From Pseudomonas protegens (GTDB taxonomy: Bacteria; Pseudomonadota; Gammaproteobacteria; Pseudomonadales; Pseudomonadaceae): a stretch of DNA of 64,000 nucleotides. Positions 55,890 through 64,000 of the stretch are shown here, in pieces. Position 1 is the first letter of the stretch. The number at the start of each line of letters is the position of its first letter. Below the pieces are notes generated by a model, which was not told where the DNA came from, did not search any database, and saw only the letters and a program-made list of their open reading frames with translations. The translations under genes were made by a program, and so were the position numbers. The stretch spans positions 5,178,501 through 5,242,500 of the forward strand of contig NZ_CP031396.1 of the NCBI RefSeq assembly GCF_003363755.1. Reading direction: 5' to 3'.

Positions 55890-57230
55890 GTGTTTTCCCA
55901 ATTCGCCCTGCACGAACGCCTGCTCAAAGCCGTGGCCGAGCTTAAATTTGTCGAGCCGACGCCGGTGCAAGCAGCGGCTATTCCGCTCGCGCTGCAAGGG
56001 CGTGACCTGCGGGTGACGGCACAGACCGGCAGCGGCAAGACCGCGGCCTTTGTCCTGCCAATCCTCAATCGCCTGATCGGCCCGGCGAAGATCCGCGTCA
56101 GCATCAAGACCCTGATCCTGCTGCCGACCCGGGAACTGGCCCAGCAGACCCTCAAGGAAGTCGAGCGTTTCTCCCAGTTCACCTTCATCAAGTCCGGCCT
56201 GATCACCGGCGGTGAAGACTTCAAGGTCCAGGCCGCCATGCTGCGCAAGGTGCCGGACATCCTCATCGGCACCCCCGGGCGCATGCTGGAGCAGCTCAAC
56301 GCCGGCAACCTGGACCTCAAAGAAGTCGAAGTGCTGGTGCTCGACGAAGCCGACCGCATGCTCGATATGGGCTTTGCCGAAGACGTGCAGCGCCTGGTGG
56401 ACGAATGCCCGAACCGCCAGCAGACCATGCTGTTCTCCGCCACCACCGGCGGTTCCGGCCTGCGGGAAATGGTCGCCAAGGTCCTCAACAACCCTGAGCA
56501 CCTGCAACTCAACAGCGTCAGCCAGCTGAACGAAACCACCCGTCAGCAGATCATCACCGCCGACCATAACCAGCACAAAGAACAGATCGTCAACTGGCTG
56601 CTGGCCAACGAGACCTACCAGAAGGCCATCGTCTTCACCAACACCCGGGCCATGGCCGACCGCATCTACGGCCGCCTGGTGGCGCAGGATTACAAGGCGT
56701 TCGTCCTGCACGGCGAGAAGGACCAGAAGGACCGCAAGCTGGCCATCGATCGCTTGAAGCAGGGCGGGGTCAAGATCCTGGTGGCCACCGACGTCGCCGC
56801 CCGTGGCCTGGACGTGGACGGCCTGGACCTGGTGATCAACTTCGACATGCCGCGCAGCGGCGACGAATACGTGCACCGCATCGGTCGTACTGGCCGTGCT
56901 GGCAACGATGGCCTGGCCATCTCGCTGATCTGCCACGGCGACTGGAACCTGATGTCGAGCATCGAGCGCTATCTCAAGCAGAGCTTCGAGCGCCGCACCA
57001 TCAAGGAAGTCAAAGGCACCTACAGCGGCCCGAAAAAGGTCAAGGCGTCCGGCAAGGCCGTTGGCGTGAAGAAGAAAAAGACCGACGCCAAGGGCGACAA
57101 GAAAAAGTCCGTGGCCAAGGCCCCGACCAAGCGCAAGACCGCCAACCGGCCGAAAAGCGACAGCCTGGTCAGCCAGGACGGTCTGGCGCCGCTCAAGCGC
57201 CGCAAGCCTCAGGCGCCGGCAGCCGAATAA
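55890..57230 (+). CDS. DEAD-box ATP-dependent RNA helicase
   Basis: A 446-residue DEAD-box helicase. The Q motif is near VEPTPVQ. Walker A is AQTGSGKT. Motif Ia is PTRELA. The DEAD box is VLDEADRML. Motif III is SATT (SAT variant). Motif V is TDVAARGLD and motif VI is HRIGRTGR. A basic Lys-rich tail (VKKKKTDAKGDKKKSVAK) follows the core and should bind RNA. GTG 55890 has GAGGT upstream. An in-frame ATG at 55716 would prepend an unlikely segment. It resembles SrmB/RhlE-type helicases involved in ribosome assembly or cold adaptation. Strong terminator after the stop. Confidence 0.9.
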   Translation: MFSQFALHERLLKAVAELKFVEPTPVQAAAIPLALQGRDLRVTAQTGSGKTAAFVLPILNRLIGPAKIRVSIKTLILLPTRELAQQTLKEVERFSQFTFIKSGLITGGEDFKVQAAMLRKVPDILIGTPGRMLEQLNAGNLDLKEVEVLVLDEADRMLDMGFAEDVQRLVDECPNRQQTMLFSATTGGSGLREMVAKVLNNPEHLQLNSVSQLNETTRQQIITADHNQHKEQIVNWLLANETYQKAIVFTNTRAMADRIYGRLVAQDYKAFVLHGEKDQKDRKLAIDRLKQGGVKILVATDVAARGLDVDGLDLVINFDMPRSGDEYVHRIGRTGRAGNDGLAISLICHGDWNLMSSIERYLKQSFERRTIKEVKGTYSGPKKVKASGKAVGVKKKKTDAKGDKKKSVAKAPTKRKTANRPKSDSLVSQDGLAPLKRRKPQAPAAE

Positions 57231-57252
57231 GCCAGCGGCCAGCGGTAAACGA

Positions 57253-57280
57253 AAAACCCGGACCTGGTCCGGGTTTTTTT
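57253..57280. terminator. Intrinsic terminator of the helicase gene
   Basis: AAAACCCGGAC (57253-57263) pairs with GTCCGGGTTTT (57267-57277) and continues as T. The A-rich left flank makes it bidirectional. Confidence 0.9.
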
Positions 57281-57650
57281 TGACTGGCTTTCAGAGCTAC
57301 TCCGGGCCTCGATGGCTCAACTGGCCTTGGGTTTCCCGGCCCATTCCGGCATCCCGGGCAATCTGGGCAATCTGGGCCATGCCCCCGAGTTTTGGCTAAG
57401 TGGCCAAAGCTCGAAGAGACGCTTCTGGCGGATCAACAGCCCGCTGCCAAGAAACCTTTCCTGAAAATTCAGAAGTGTCTGATGTGTCGGTTATTGGGGT
57501 TAATCCAGTATCGGCACCCACTGCAAGGCCCGGATTCCGGGGAGTGTACGCAGTTTTTCGGGGCGTTCAGCGCTTATTTGACGCCAAGATGATGGCACAT
57601 TAACATCGCTCGCCCTGTCTGACCCTTGCTGCCCTTTCGAAGGACCGAAT
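57281..57650. other. Non-coding gap before the two-partner secretion genes
   Basis: A 370-bp stretch with no convincing gene. It contains two tandem copies of GGGCAATCT (57356-57373) followed by a partial third, and short frames without ribosome-binding sites. The tpsB promoter should lie here, and I see no clear -35/-10 pair. Confidence 0.5.
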
Positions 57651-59393
57651 ATGTCTATCCCCACCCTCGGGATGAGGTTGTGCCGTGCCTTGTCCTGCCT
57701 GCTGCTGACGGTCCCGCTGTCCATGGCGATTGCCGCGCCCTTGCCCGCACCGACCTTCAACCCTGGTGACCAGGACCTGATCCGCGACCGGCAGAACCGC
57801 CTGCTGGAAGAACAGCAGCGGCGTCTCGAAGAACTCAAGGACTTGCCCGGCAAGAGCGCCGCGCCTGTAGCGCCCAGCGCACCCAGCGATAGCCGCTGCT
57901 TCCCGATTCAGGATATCCAGCTCAAAGGCGCCGATTCGCTGTCCGCCAGCGAACGCGAGAGCCTGCTCAAGCCCTATATCGGCCAGTGCCTGGGGGTGGC
58001 CCAGCTCAACGAGCTACTCAAGGTCATTACCAACCGCTACATCGAGAAGGGCCTGGTCACCAGCCGCGCCTACCTGCCGCAACAGGACCTGTCCAGCGGC
58101 CACCTGCAGGTGCTGGTGGTAGAGGGCAAGCTCGAAGGGCTCAAGGCCGCCGAGGGCAGCAAGTTCACAGCCCGTGAACTGAACATGGCCTTTCCCGGCA
58201 GCAGCGGTGAGCTGCTCAACTTGCGGCAGATCGAACAGATGGTGGACCAGCTCAACCGCCTGCCGTCGAACCAGGCGCAGATGGAACTGGCCCCGGGGCA
58301 GGCCGTGGGCGGCAGTGAAGTGCTGGTCAAGAACAACCCGCAAAAGCCCTGGCGCGTCGGTCTGTCGCGCAGCAACGAGGGCCAGAAGAGCACTGGCGAG
58401 CAGCAGTGGGGCAGCTCTTTCGAATGGGACAGCCCTCTGGGCCTGGCCGACCAACTGGTGTTGCGCGGCGGCCACGACGCCGTCAGCGACCACCAGAAAA
58501 CCTCGCGCAACGCCATGCTCTACTACAACCTGCCGTTTGGCTGGTGGAACCTCAGCTACAGCTACAGCCAGAGCGAATACCGCTCCCTGGCTCAGGCCGT
58601 GGGCTTCAACTTCAAGCAGACCGGCGACAGCCAGAACCATCAACTGCGCCTTGAGCGAGTGATCCACCGCGATGCCGTGAGCAAGACCTCGCTGAACAGC
58701 GGCCTGAGCTACCTGCGCACCAACAACTACATCGAAGACAGCAAGCTGAGTAACAGCAGCAACCGCCTCAGCGAAGCCCAGTTCGGCATCAACCACGGTC
58801 GGCGTATCGGCAGCGCCTTCCTCAACCTCGACCTGGGGCTGCAGGACGGTATTGGCGCCTTCGATGCCCAGCGCGAAAACCAGCGCGACAAATACGGCAA
58901 TCGCCAGGCCAACGCCCGCTACCGCAAGTACACCGCCACCGCCAGCTACCTGCAGCCGTTCAAGCTGTGGGACGAGTCCCTGGTGTTCAGCAGCCTGGTC
59001 ACCGGCCAGCGCAGCGAGGATGTGCTGTTCAGCTCGCAACGCATGAGCCTGGGCAGCCAGTCCTCGATCCGTGGTTACAAGGACCAGAGCCTCAATGGCG
59101 ACAGCGGCTACTACTGGCGCAACGACCTGCGCTGGAGTCGCCCGGTGACCTGGGACTGGCTGCGCCCGGCGTTCGCCGAGTACGGCACGGGGCTGGGCTA
59201 TGACCTCGGCGCGATCCGCAACGACCGCTACAACGCCGAGCAGCATGGCCGGGTCTCCAGCGACTCCATCGAGTTCTTTGCCCGTGGCAAGAACCTCGCC
59301 GCCAGCGTGACCTTCGCCCACTCCCTCGAGCGGCCAGATGCCCTGAGTGAGCGGGAAGCACCGATCTATTTCCGTTTGGATCTCTTTCTCTGA
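57651..59393 (+). CDS. TpsB outer-membrane transporter (ShlB/FhaC/CdiB family)
   Basis: A 580-residue two-partner secretion pore. A signal peptide ends near residue 29 (SMAIAAPLPAP). A plug-like helix rich in Arg/Glu follows (RDRQNRLLEEQQRRLEEL), then POTRA domains (FPIQDIQLKGADSL; YLPQQDLSSGHLQVLVVEG) and a 16-strand barrel with the SIRGYKD loop motif, ending in RLDLFL. It recognises and exports the TpsA protein encoded 27 bp downstream. Cys82 and Cys113 in the POTRA region may form a disulfide. The start at 57651 fits the signal peptide. Class (CdiB or FhaC) cannot be settled by eye, though the partner looks CdiA-like. Confidence 0.9.
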   Translation: MSIPTLGMRLCRALSCLLLTVPLSMAIAAPLPAPTFNPGDQDLIRDRQNRLLEEQQRRLEELKDLPGKSAAPVAPSAPSDSRCFPIQDIQLKGADSLSASERESLLKPYIGQCLGVAQLNELLKVITNRYIEKGLVTSRAYLPQQDLSSGHLQVLVVEGKLEGLKAAEGSKFTARELNMAFPGSSGELLNLRQIEQMVDQLNRLPSNQAQMELAPGQAVGGSEVLVKNNPQKPWRVGLSRSNEGQKSTGEQQWGSSFEWDSPLGLADQLVLRGGHDAVSDHQKTSRNAMLYYNLPFGWWNLSYSYSQSEYRSLAQAVGFNFKQTGDSQNHQLRLERVIHRDAVSKTSLNSGLSYLRTNNYIEDSKLSNSSNRLSEAQFGINHGRRIGSAFLNLDLGLQDGIGAFDAQRENQRDKYGNRQANARYRKYTATASYLQPFKLWDESLVFSSLVTGQRSEDVLFSSQRMSLGSQSSIRGYKDQSLNGDSGYYWRNDLRWSRPVTWDWLRPAFAEYGTGLGYDLGAIRNDRYNAEQHGRVSSDSIEFFARGKNLAASVTFAHSLERPDALSEREAPIYFRLDLFL

Positions 59394-59420
59394 TTGCACT
59401 GATTCATTGAGGCTTTTGAC

Positions 59421-62400
59421 ATGGACGTTCGCCAACTCGCCTTTCTGGCCCGCCAGCCTTCCGCCACCCTGCAAGCGCGGGATACGTTCTGGGGGCTGTC
59501 CAAGCGCGGACTGGCGTTCATCCTGGCCAACATGATGTTCTGGCAGCCCGTGGTGGCGATGGCCGACGGCATCGTGGTCAACGGCAGCGGCACCACACTG
59601 GGTCAGGCCGGCAATGGCGTGCCCATCGTCAACATCGCCGCGCCCAATGGCAGTGGCCTGTCCCACAACCAGTTCAGCGACTACAACGTCGGCCAACAGG
59701 GCGTGATCCTCAACAACGCCGTCAACCGCACCCAGCAAACCCAGCTTGGCGGGATCATCCTCGGCAACCCCAACCTGGGTGGCCGCGCGGCCAATGTCAT
59801 CCTCAACGAGGTCAACGGCGGCAGCCCCAGCCAGCTCAAGGGCTACACCGAAGTGGCCGGGCAATCGGCCCATGTGATCGTTGCCAACCCCTACGGAGTG
59901 ACCTGCAACGGCTGCGGCTTCATCAACACCCCGAAAGCCACCCTGACCACCGGCAAGCCGGTGATCGAGAACGGTCAGATCCAGCGTTACCAGGTGGACC
60001 AGGGCAGCGTCGCCATTGAAGGTGCGGGGCTCAACGCGAGCAATATCGACCAGTTCGAAATCATCACCCGCAGCGCGAAAATCAACGCCGAGATCCAGGC
60101 CCAGCACCTGGCGGTGATCGCCGGGGCCAACGATGTCGACGCCAAGACCTTGAACGCCACGGCGCGGACCGCCAACCCGGCGGATGCGCCGCAACTGGCC
60201 ATCGACAGCAGTGCCCTGGGCGGCATGTATGCCGGGGCTATCAAGCTGGTGGGGACTGAGGCCGGGGTGGGGGTGAAACTCGACGGCAAACTGATCGCCA
60301 GTGGCGGTGATATCCAACTGGATGCCAACGGTCAGTTGCGCATGGCCGAAGCCACTGCCGAGAAGGGCGCGGTGGCGATCAAGACGCAGAGCCTGGAGGC
60401 CCAGGGCGCGGTCTACGCCGGCACCGAGCTCAGGGTGCAAACCCAAGACGACCTGAACAACCACAGCACCCTGGCAGCGGCCAACAGCATCAATCTGGGC
60501 AGCGGCGGGCAACTGAACAACCACGGCATCATCGAAGCCGGGGTCAACCTCGACAACAGCCGCAACCCGAATGGCGATGTCACCCTGACGGCGCAAAACC
60601 TGAACAACAGCGGCAAGAGCGTGGTGGCCAGCCGTGATCTGACGGTCACGACCAATCAGACCCTGAACAACCAGGGCGGCATCCTGAGCGGTCAGCGCCA
60701 GGTGACGGTCAGCGCCGCAACTCTGGATAACAGCCATCAGGGCAAGCTGCTGAGCGCCGAGCGCCTGCAACTCAATGCCGATCAGGTGCGCAACGGCCAG
60801 GGCGGCCTGATCAAGAGTCAGCAGTCCCTCAACGCCACCCTCGGCCACTTGGGCAACAGCGGCGGCGAGCTGTCGAGCCAGGGCAGCAGCACCCTGGTGC
60901 TGGCCGGCATGGACAACCTCACCGGCGTGGTGCTGGCGCAACAGACCCTGGAGATGACCGGTACTGCGGAACTGGACAACCAGGGCGGGCTGCTGTCGGG
61001 CTGGCAGGGCCTGACCCTCAAGGGCACCGGCCTGAACAACAGCAACAAAGGCACCGTTTCCAGCCTCAAGGGCGGTGTCGACATCACCCTCAGCGACGCC
61101 TTGAACAACAGCCAGGGCGGCGCCCTGGTCAGCCAGCAGGCCCTGGACGTCAAGGCCGCGAGCCTCGACAACAGCCTCAAGGGCGTGATCTCCAGCGCGG
61201 GTGCACAGAGCCTCAAACTCAGCGACCGGCTGGACAACAGCCAGGGCGGTTCCATCGACAGCGCCGCCACCCTGACCCTGCAGGCCATGGCCCTGGGCAA
61301 CCAGGGCGGCACAGTCAACGCCACCGGCGACCTGGAATTCATCGGCAGTGACCTGGACAACAGCCACGGCACCTTCACCGGCAAGCAGGGCGTCACCCTC
61401 GATCTGCTGGGACACTTGATCAACAACCAGGGCACGCTGTCTGCCGCCGGCCCTTTGCTGCTCAAGCGCAGCACTAAGGTTGAGAACCAGGGCGGCGAAC
61501 TCTCCAGCCAGCAGTGGCTGCGGCTGTTCACCGAACACTTGGACAACCGTCAGAAAGGCCGTGTCGCGGCCAATGACTCGGTGTTGATCAGCGCCAGTGG
61601 CGAAGTGCAGAACAGTGATGGCGGCGAGATCCTCAGCCGCGAAGCCGACCTGCAACTCAATGCCGATCACTTGGATAACGCCAAGGGCCTGCTGCAGGCC
61701 AAGACCACCCTGGGCCTTGAGGTTGCCGCCGCTACCGGCAACCAGGGCGGGCAGATCATTGCCCAGCAGGGCGACCTGACGCTCAAGGCGGGCCACCTCG
61801 ACAACAGGGCCGGCAAGGTGTCCGCCCTCAACGGCGGCGCCACCCTGGAAACCGCTGCCGATGGCCGCCTCGACAACCGCGACGGCGCGCTCTTCGCCCA
61901 GCAGGGCCTGCATATCAGCGCCAAGGACCTGGACAACAGCGCCGGCCAGATCAGCGCCCGGCAGATTGAGCTGGAGCTGGCTGGCGCCCTGGACAACCGC
62001 CAGGGCCTGATCGAAAGCCGCAGCACCCTGGCCACTGCTGCCGCCAGCCTGGACAACCAGCGCGGGCAACTGCGGTCCCTGGGCCTGGTGAGCAAAACCC
62101 GCTTCGATATCGGCGGCACCTTCGACAACCGCGACGGCCTCCTGGAAACCGCCAACCACGACCTGGACTTCGACGCCGGCGGCTTCAACAACCGCGGCGG
62201 CAGCCTGCTGCACAGCGGCAGCGGCGTGTTCGGCATCTCCATGGCCAACCTCGAAGACGTCGGCGGCCGCCTGAAGACCGCCGGCCAACTGACCCTGGAG
62301 GCCGAGCGCTGGACCAACAGCAGTGCAATCCAGGCCGACCAGTTGCTGGTCAAGGTCGACCACCTGACCCAGACCGCCGACGGCCAGCTCCTGGCGGGCA

Positions 62401-64000
62401 ACGGCCTGACCGGCAGTGGCATCCACTGGAGCAACGACGGCCTGATCGGCAGCGACGCCGCGCTCAACCTCGACCTGAGCGGCAACTACAGCGGCAAGGG
62501 GCGCCTGAGCAGCCTCGGGCAACTGGACCTGCATGCCGCCCAACTGGATCTGGCGGACAGCGCCAGCATCGCCGGCGGCGGCAACAGCACGCTGAAGATC
62601 GACGGTGCGCTGAACAGCGCCGGGCGCATCACCGCCAAGCAGAACCTGCACCTCACGGCCGCCAGCATCAACAACCACGGCACCCTGGGCAGCGGCGAAG
62701 ACCTGAACCTCACCGCCGCCACCCTGGTCAATGACCACGGCCTGATCTCCAGCGGCGGCAATATGCAGCTGCTGACCACCAGCTTCACCAACCGCTACGC
62801 CCAGGTGTACAGCCTGGGCACCGCGCTGATCGCCAAGGACGACCAGCAAACCCGCGCCGACCTGCTGGACAACCGTTCCGGGGATATCGAAAGCCTCGGC
62901 AAGCTGAGCATCGCCGCCAGCACCGTCAACAACGTCATGGACGTGCTGGAGTACACCGAGCACGAAAAGAGCGCGGCCAGTATCACCCGCTTGCCGTGTG
63001 AGTGGATTGGTTGCGACGACCGTGGCGGTGGCCGCATCAACGGCCTGTGGGAAGTGGCCGAGACCGACCGCCTGCGGGTGACCAACAGCAGCGCCGCCGC
63101 CAGCCTAAACAGCGGCGCCGACTTGCAGATCGACACCCAGGTACTGACCAACACCAGCAGCCTGATCACGGCGGCCGGCGACATCAACGTCAAAGCCGAG
63201 ACCGTCCACAACCAGGGCCTGCAACCCCAGGAAATCACCACCCTGCGGCGGTATCAGAGCTACGTCAACGAAACCGGCAACGCCGCCGCCCGTGCCGCCG
63301 CGTTCAACGCCCGCAATAACCCGACGCCCTCGGCCAGCTTTGCTTCCGACCTCAGCGCCTTTATCGCCTGGACCGGGGTAATGCTCTCCTCCAGCAGCAA
63401 GGTGGTGAACGGCGACCAATCCTTCGCCGCTACCATCCAGGCTGGCGGCAAAGTCAACCTCAAGGCTGACAAAACCCTCGACAACAGCGTGATCCGCTCC
63501 TTCTACGAGTACGTCGGCGCTGGCAAGACCCTGACCGACACCGGCGTTGGCAACGGCTACTCGACGCCGATCCGGATCAACCCGCAACTGCCCCCGGAAC
63601 TGGCCCAGCAACAGGTCAACCCCCTGGTACTGCCGGGCTTCACCCTGCCCACCAGCGGCAACGGCCTGTTCCGCCTCAGCGGCCAGGGCAGCACCTTGGC
63701 CCAGGCCCCGACGCCTGCGCAGATCGCCGGCCTGCCGGACGCCGCGAGCCTGTCCCGGCCGCACAAGTACCTGATCGAAACCAACCCGGCGCTGACCAAC
63801 CTCAAGCAGTTCATGAGCTCGGACTACCTGCTGTCCCACCTCGGCTACAACCCGGACGAAAGCGCCAAACGCCTGGGGGACGGTTTCTACGAACAGAAAC
63901 TCATCCAGCAAGCCATGGTGGCCCGCACCGGCCAGCGCTTTATCGACGGCCAGGACAGCAACGAAAAGCTCTTCAAGCACCTGATGGACAACGCCATCCA
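59421..64000 (+). CDS. TpsA exoprotein, CdiA/FHA type, N-terminal 1526 residues
   Basis: Open from ATG 59421 through the window end without a stop. An extended signal region covers residues 1-48 (ending PVVAMA). The TPS secretion domain carries NPNL (116-119) and NPYG (156-159), and Cys162/Cys165 form the CNGCG pair typical of CdiA-class proteins. From ~60420 to ~62800 come dozens of ~20-residue FHA repeats (LDNSQGG-like). From ~63750 HKYLIETNP, LLSHLGYNP and LGDGFYEQKL mark the receptor-binding/YP-type region found before FHA-2 in CdiA. A C-terminal toxin and immunity gene would lie beyond 64000. Contact-dependent inhibition is therefore likely but not shown. Confidence 0.9.
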   Translation, partial: MDVRQLAFLARQPSATLQARDTFWGLSKRGLAFILANMMFWQPVVAMADGIVVNGSGTTLGQAGNGVPIVNIAAPNGSGLSHNQFSDYNVGQQGVILNNAVNRTQQTQLGGIILGNPNLGGRAANVILNEVNGGSPSQLKGYTEVAGQSAHVIVANPYGVTCNGCGFINTPKATLTTGKPVIENGQIQRYQVDQGSVAIEGAGLNASNIDQFEIITRSAKINAEIQAQHLAVIAGANDVDAKTLNATARTANPADAPQLAIDSSALGGMYAGAIKLVGTEAGVGVKLDGKLIASGGDIQLDANGQLRMAEATAEKGAVAIKTQSLEAQGAVYAGTELRVQTQDDLNNHSTLAAANSINLGSGGQLNNHGIIEAGVNLDNSRNPNGDVTLTAQNLNNSGKSVVASRDLTVTTNQTLNNQGGILSGQRQVTVSAATLDNSHQGKLLSAERLQLNADQVRNGQGGLIKSQQSLNATLGHLGNSGGELSSQGSSTLVLAGMDNLTGVVLAQQTLEMTGTAELDNQGGLLSGWQGLTLKGTGLNNSNKGTVSSLKGGVDITLSDALNNSQGGALVSQQALDVKAASLDNSLKGVISSAGAQSLKLSDRLDNSQGGSIDSAATLTLQAMALGNQGGTVNATGDLEFIGSDLDNSHGTFTGKQGVTLDLLGHLINNQGTLSAAGPLLLKRSTKVENQGGELSSQQWLRLFTEHLDNRQKGRVAANDSVLISASGEVQNSDGGEILSREADLQLNADHLDNAKGLLQAKTTLGLEVAAATGNQGGQIIAQQGDLTLKAGHLDNRAGKVSALNGGATLETAADGRLDNRDGALFAQQGLHISAKDLDNSAGQISARQIELELAGALDNRQGLIESRSTLATAAASLDNQRGQLRSLGLVSKTRFDIGGTFDNRDGLLETANHDLDFDAGGFNNRGGSLLHSGSGVFGISMANLEDVGGRLKTAGQLTLEAERWTNSSAIQADQLLVKVDHLTQTADGQLLAGNGLTGSGIHWSNDGLIGSDAALNLDLSGNYSGKGRLSSLGQLDLHAAQLDLADSASIAGGGNSTLKIDGALNSAGRITAKQNLHLTAASINNHGTLGSGEDLNLTAATLVNDHGLISSGGNMQLLTTSFTNRYAQVYSLGTALIAKDDQQTRADLLDNRSGDIESLGKLSIAASTVNNVMDVLEYTEHEKSAASITRLPCEWIGCDDRGGGRINGLWEVAETDRLRVTNSSAAASLNSGADLQIDTQVLTNTSSLITAAGDINVKAETVHNQGLQPQEITTLRRYQSYVNETGNAAARAAAFNARNNPTPSASFASDLSAFIAWTGVMLSSSSKVVNGDQSFAATIQAGGKVNLKADKTLDNSVIRSFYEYVGAGKTLTDTGVGNGYSTPIRINPQLPPELAQQQVNPLVLPGFTLPTSGNGLFRLSGQGSTLAQAPTPAQIAGLPDAASLSRPHKYLIETNPALTNLKQFMSSDYLLSHLGYNPDESAKRLGDGFYEQKLIQQAMVARTGQRFIDGQDSNEKLFKHLMDNAI

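Noticed and set aside
57356..57378. Tandem GGGCAATCT repeat as a phase-variation tract
   Set aside because: Only two and a bit copies in non-coding DNA, too few to argue for slippage control.
58014..62963. A 1649-codon stop-free frame on the minus strand, opposite tpsB and tpsA
   Set aside because: It lies wholly opposite two recognisable secretion genes, its translation is low-complexity Ala/Val/Gln-rich with no domain, and it reflects the codon bias of GC-rich FHA repeats.
1..64000. CRISPR array, tRNA or rRNA genes, insertion sequences, prophage
   Set aside because: No regularly spaced direct repeats, cloverleaf-type genes, transposase, integrase or phage structural genes were seen on either strand.

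Overview
The window reads as a chromosomal segment of a Pseudomonas of the P. fluorescens group (P. protegens or P. chlororaphis-like). The reasons are uniformly GC-rich coding sequence, two families of Pseudomonas REP palindromes (GTAGGAGC... and GTAGCCGCTG...), an lpxO/aceK/hrpA/pxpABC gene set, and the order FabH-like synthase, ECF sigma factor, anti-sigma, OprO-type porin, which I recall as the PA3286-PA3280 order of P. aeruginosa. No tRNA, rRNA, CRISPR array or insertion sequence was seen.

Layout. 1-5166: housekeeping and conserved genes (spermidine-synthase-like fragment, proline-rich exported protein, cNMP-binding protein, oligopeptidase B, membrane protein, YafJ-type amidotransferase, DUF2937). 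5300-10082: a divergent LysR regulator facing an MFS transporter and pxpABC, a 5-oxoproline uptake and hydrolysis unit. 10214-13622: a VWA protein, its MoxR ATPase and a DUF748 protein. 13750-17247: cysK, lpxO and an EamA transporter. 17590-24947: a fimbrial-like exported protein, another EamA transporter, aceK and hrpA. 25241-28914: FabH-like synthase, ECF sigma/anti-sigma pair and a phosphate-type porin with a Pho box.

29000-42520 is the most interesting part. An AT-rich, hairpin-bearing leader is followed by eleven co-directional, tightly spaced genes: 4-hydroxy-2-oxovalerate aldolase, acylating acetaldehyde dehydrogenase, O-carbamoyltransferase, alpha-oxoamine synthase, CitE-like lyase, MaoC-like hydratase, ornithine-cyclodeaminase-like dehydrogenase, SDR reductase, ATP-grasp ligase, MFS exporter and a second-type arginyl-tRNA synthetase. 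This has the form of a biosynthetic operon without NRPS or PKS for a small carbamoylated, amino-acid-like product. Export (MFS) and a drug-insensitive target copy (ArgRS) would give self-protection. The product is not known to me, and the chemistry offered is inference.

42572-57230: a SnoaL-like protein with an EmrB-type exporter and divergent LysR regulator, a FemAB-like protein, aqpZ, an ABC exporter, ppiA, a hydrolase, a LysR regulator, azoR, an EamA transporter, an MscS channel and a DEAD-box helicase. 57651-64000: a two-partner secretion pair, the TpsB pore and the first 1526 codons of a CdiA/FHA-type TpsA. Its toxin end and any immunity gene lie beyond the window.

Three copies of a ~140-bp nested-hairpin repeat (11417, 14924, 44346) share a core, while their arms differ in sequence and still pair.
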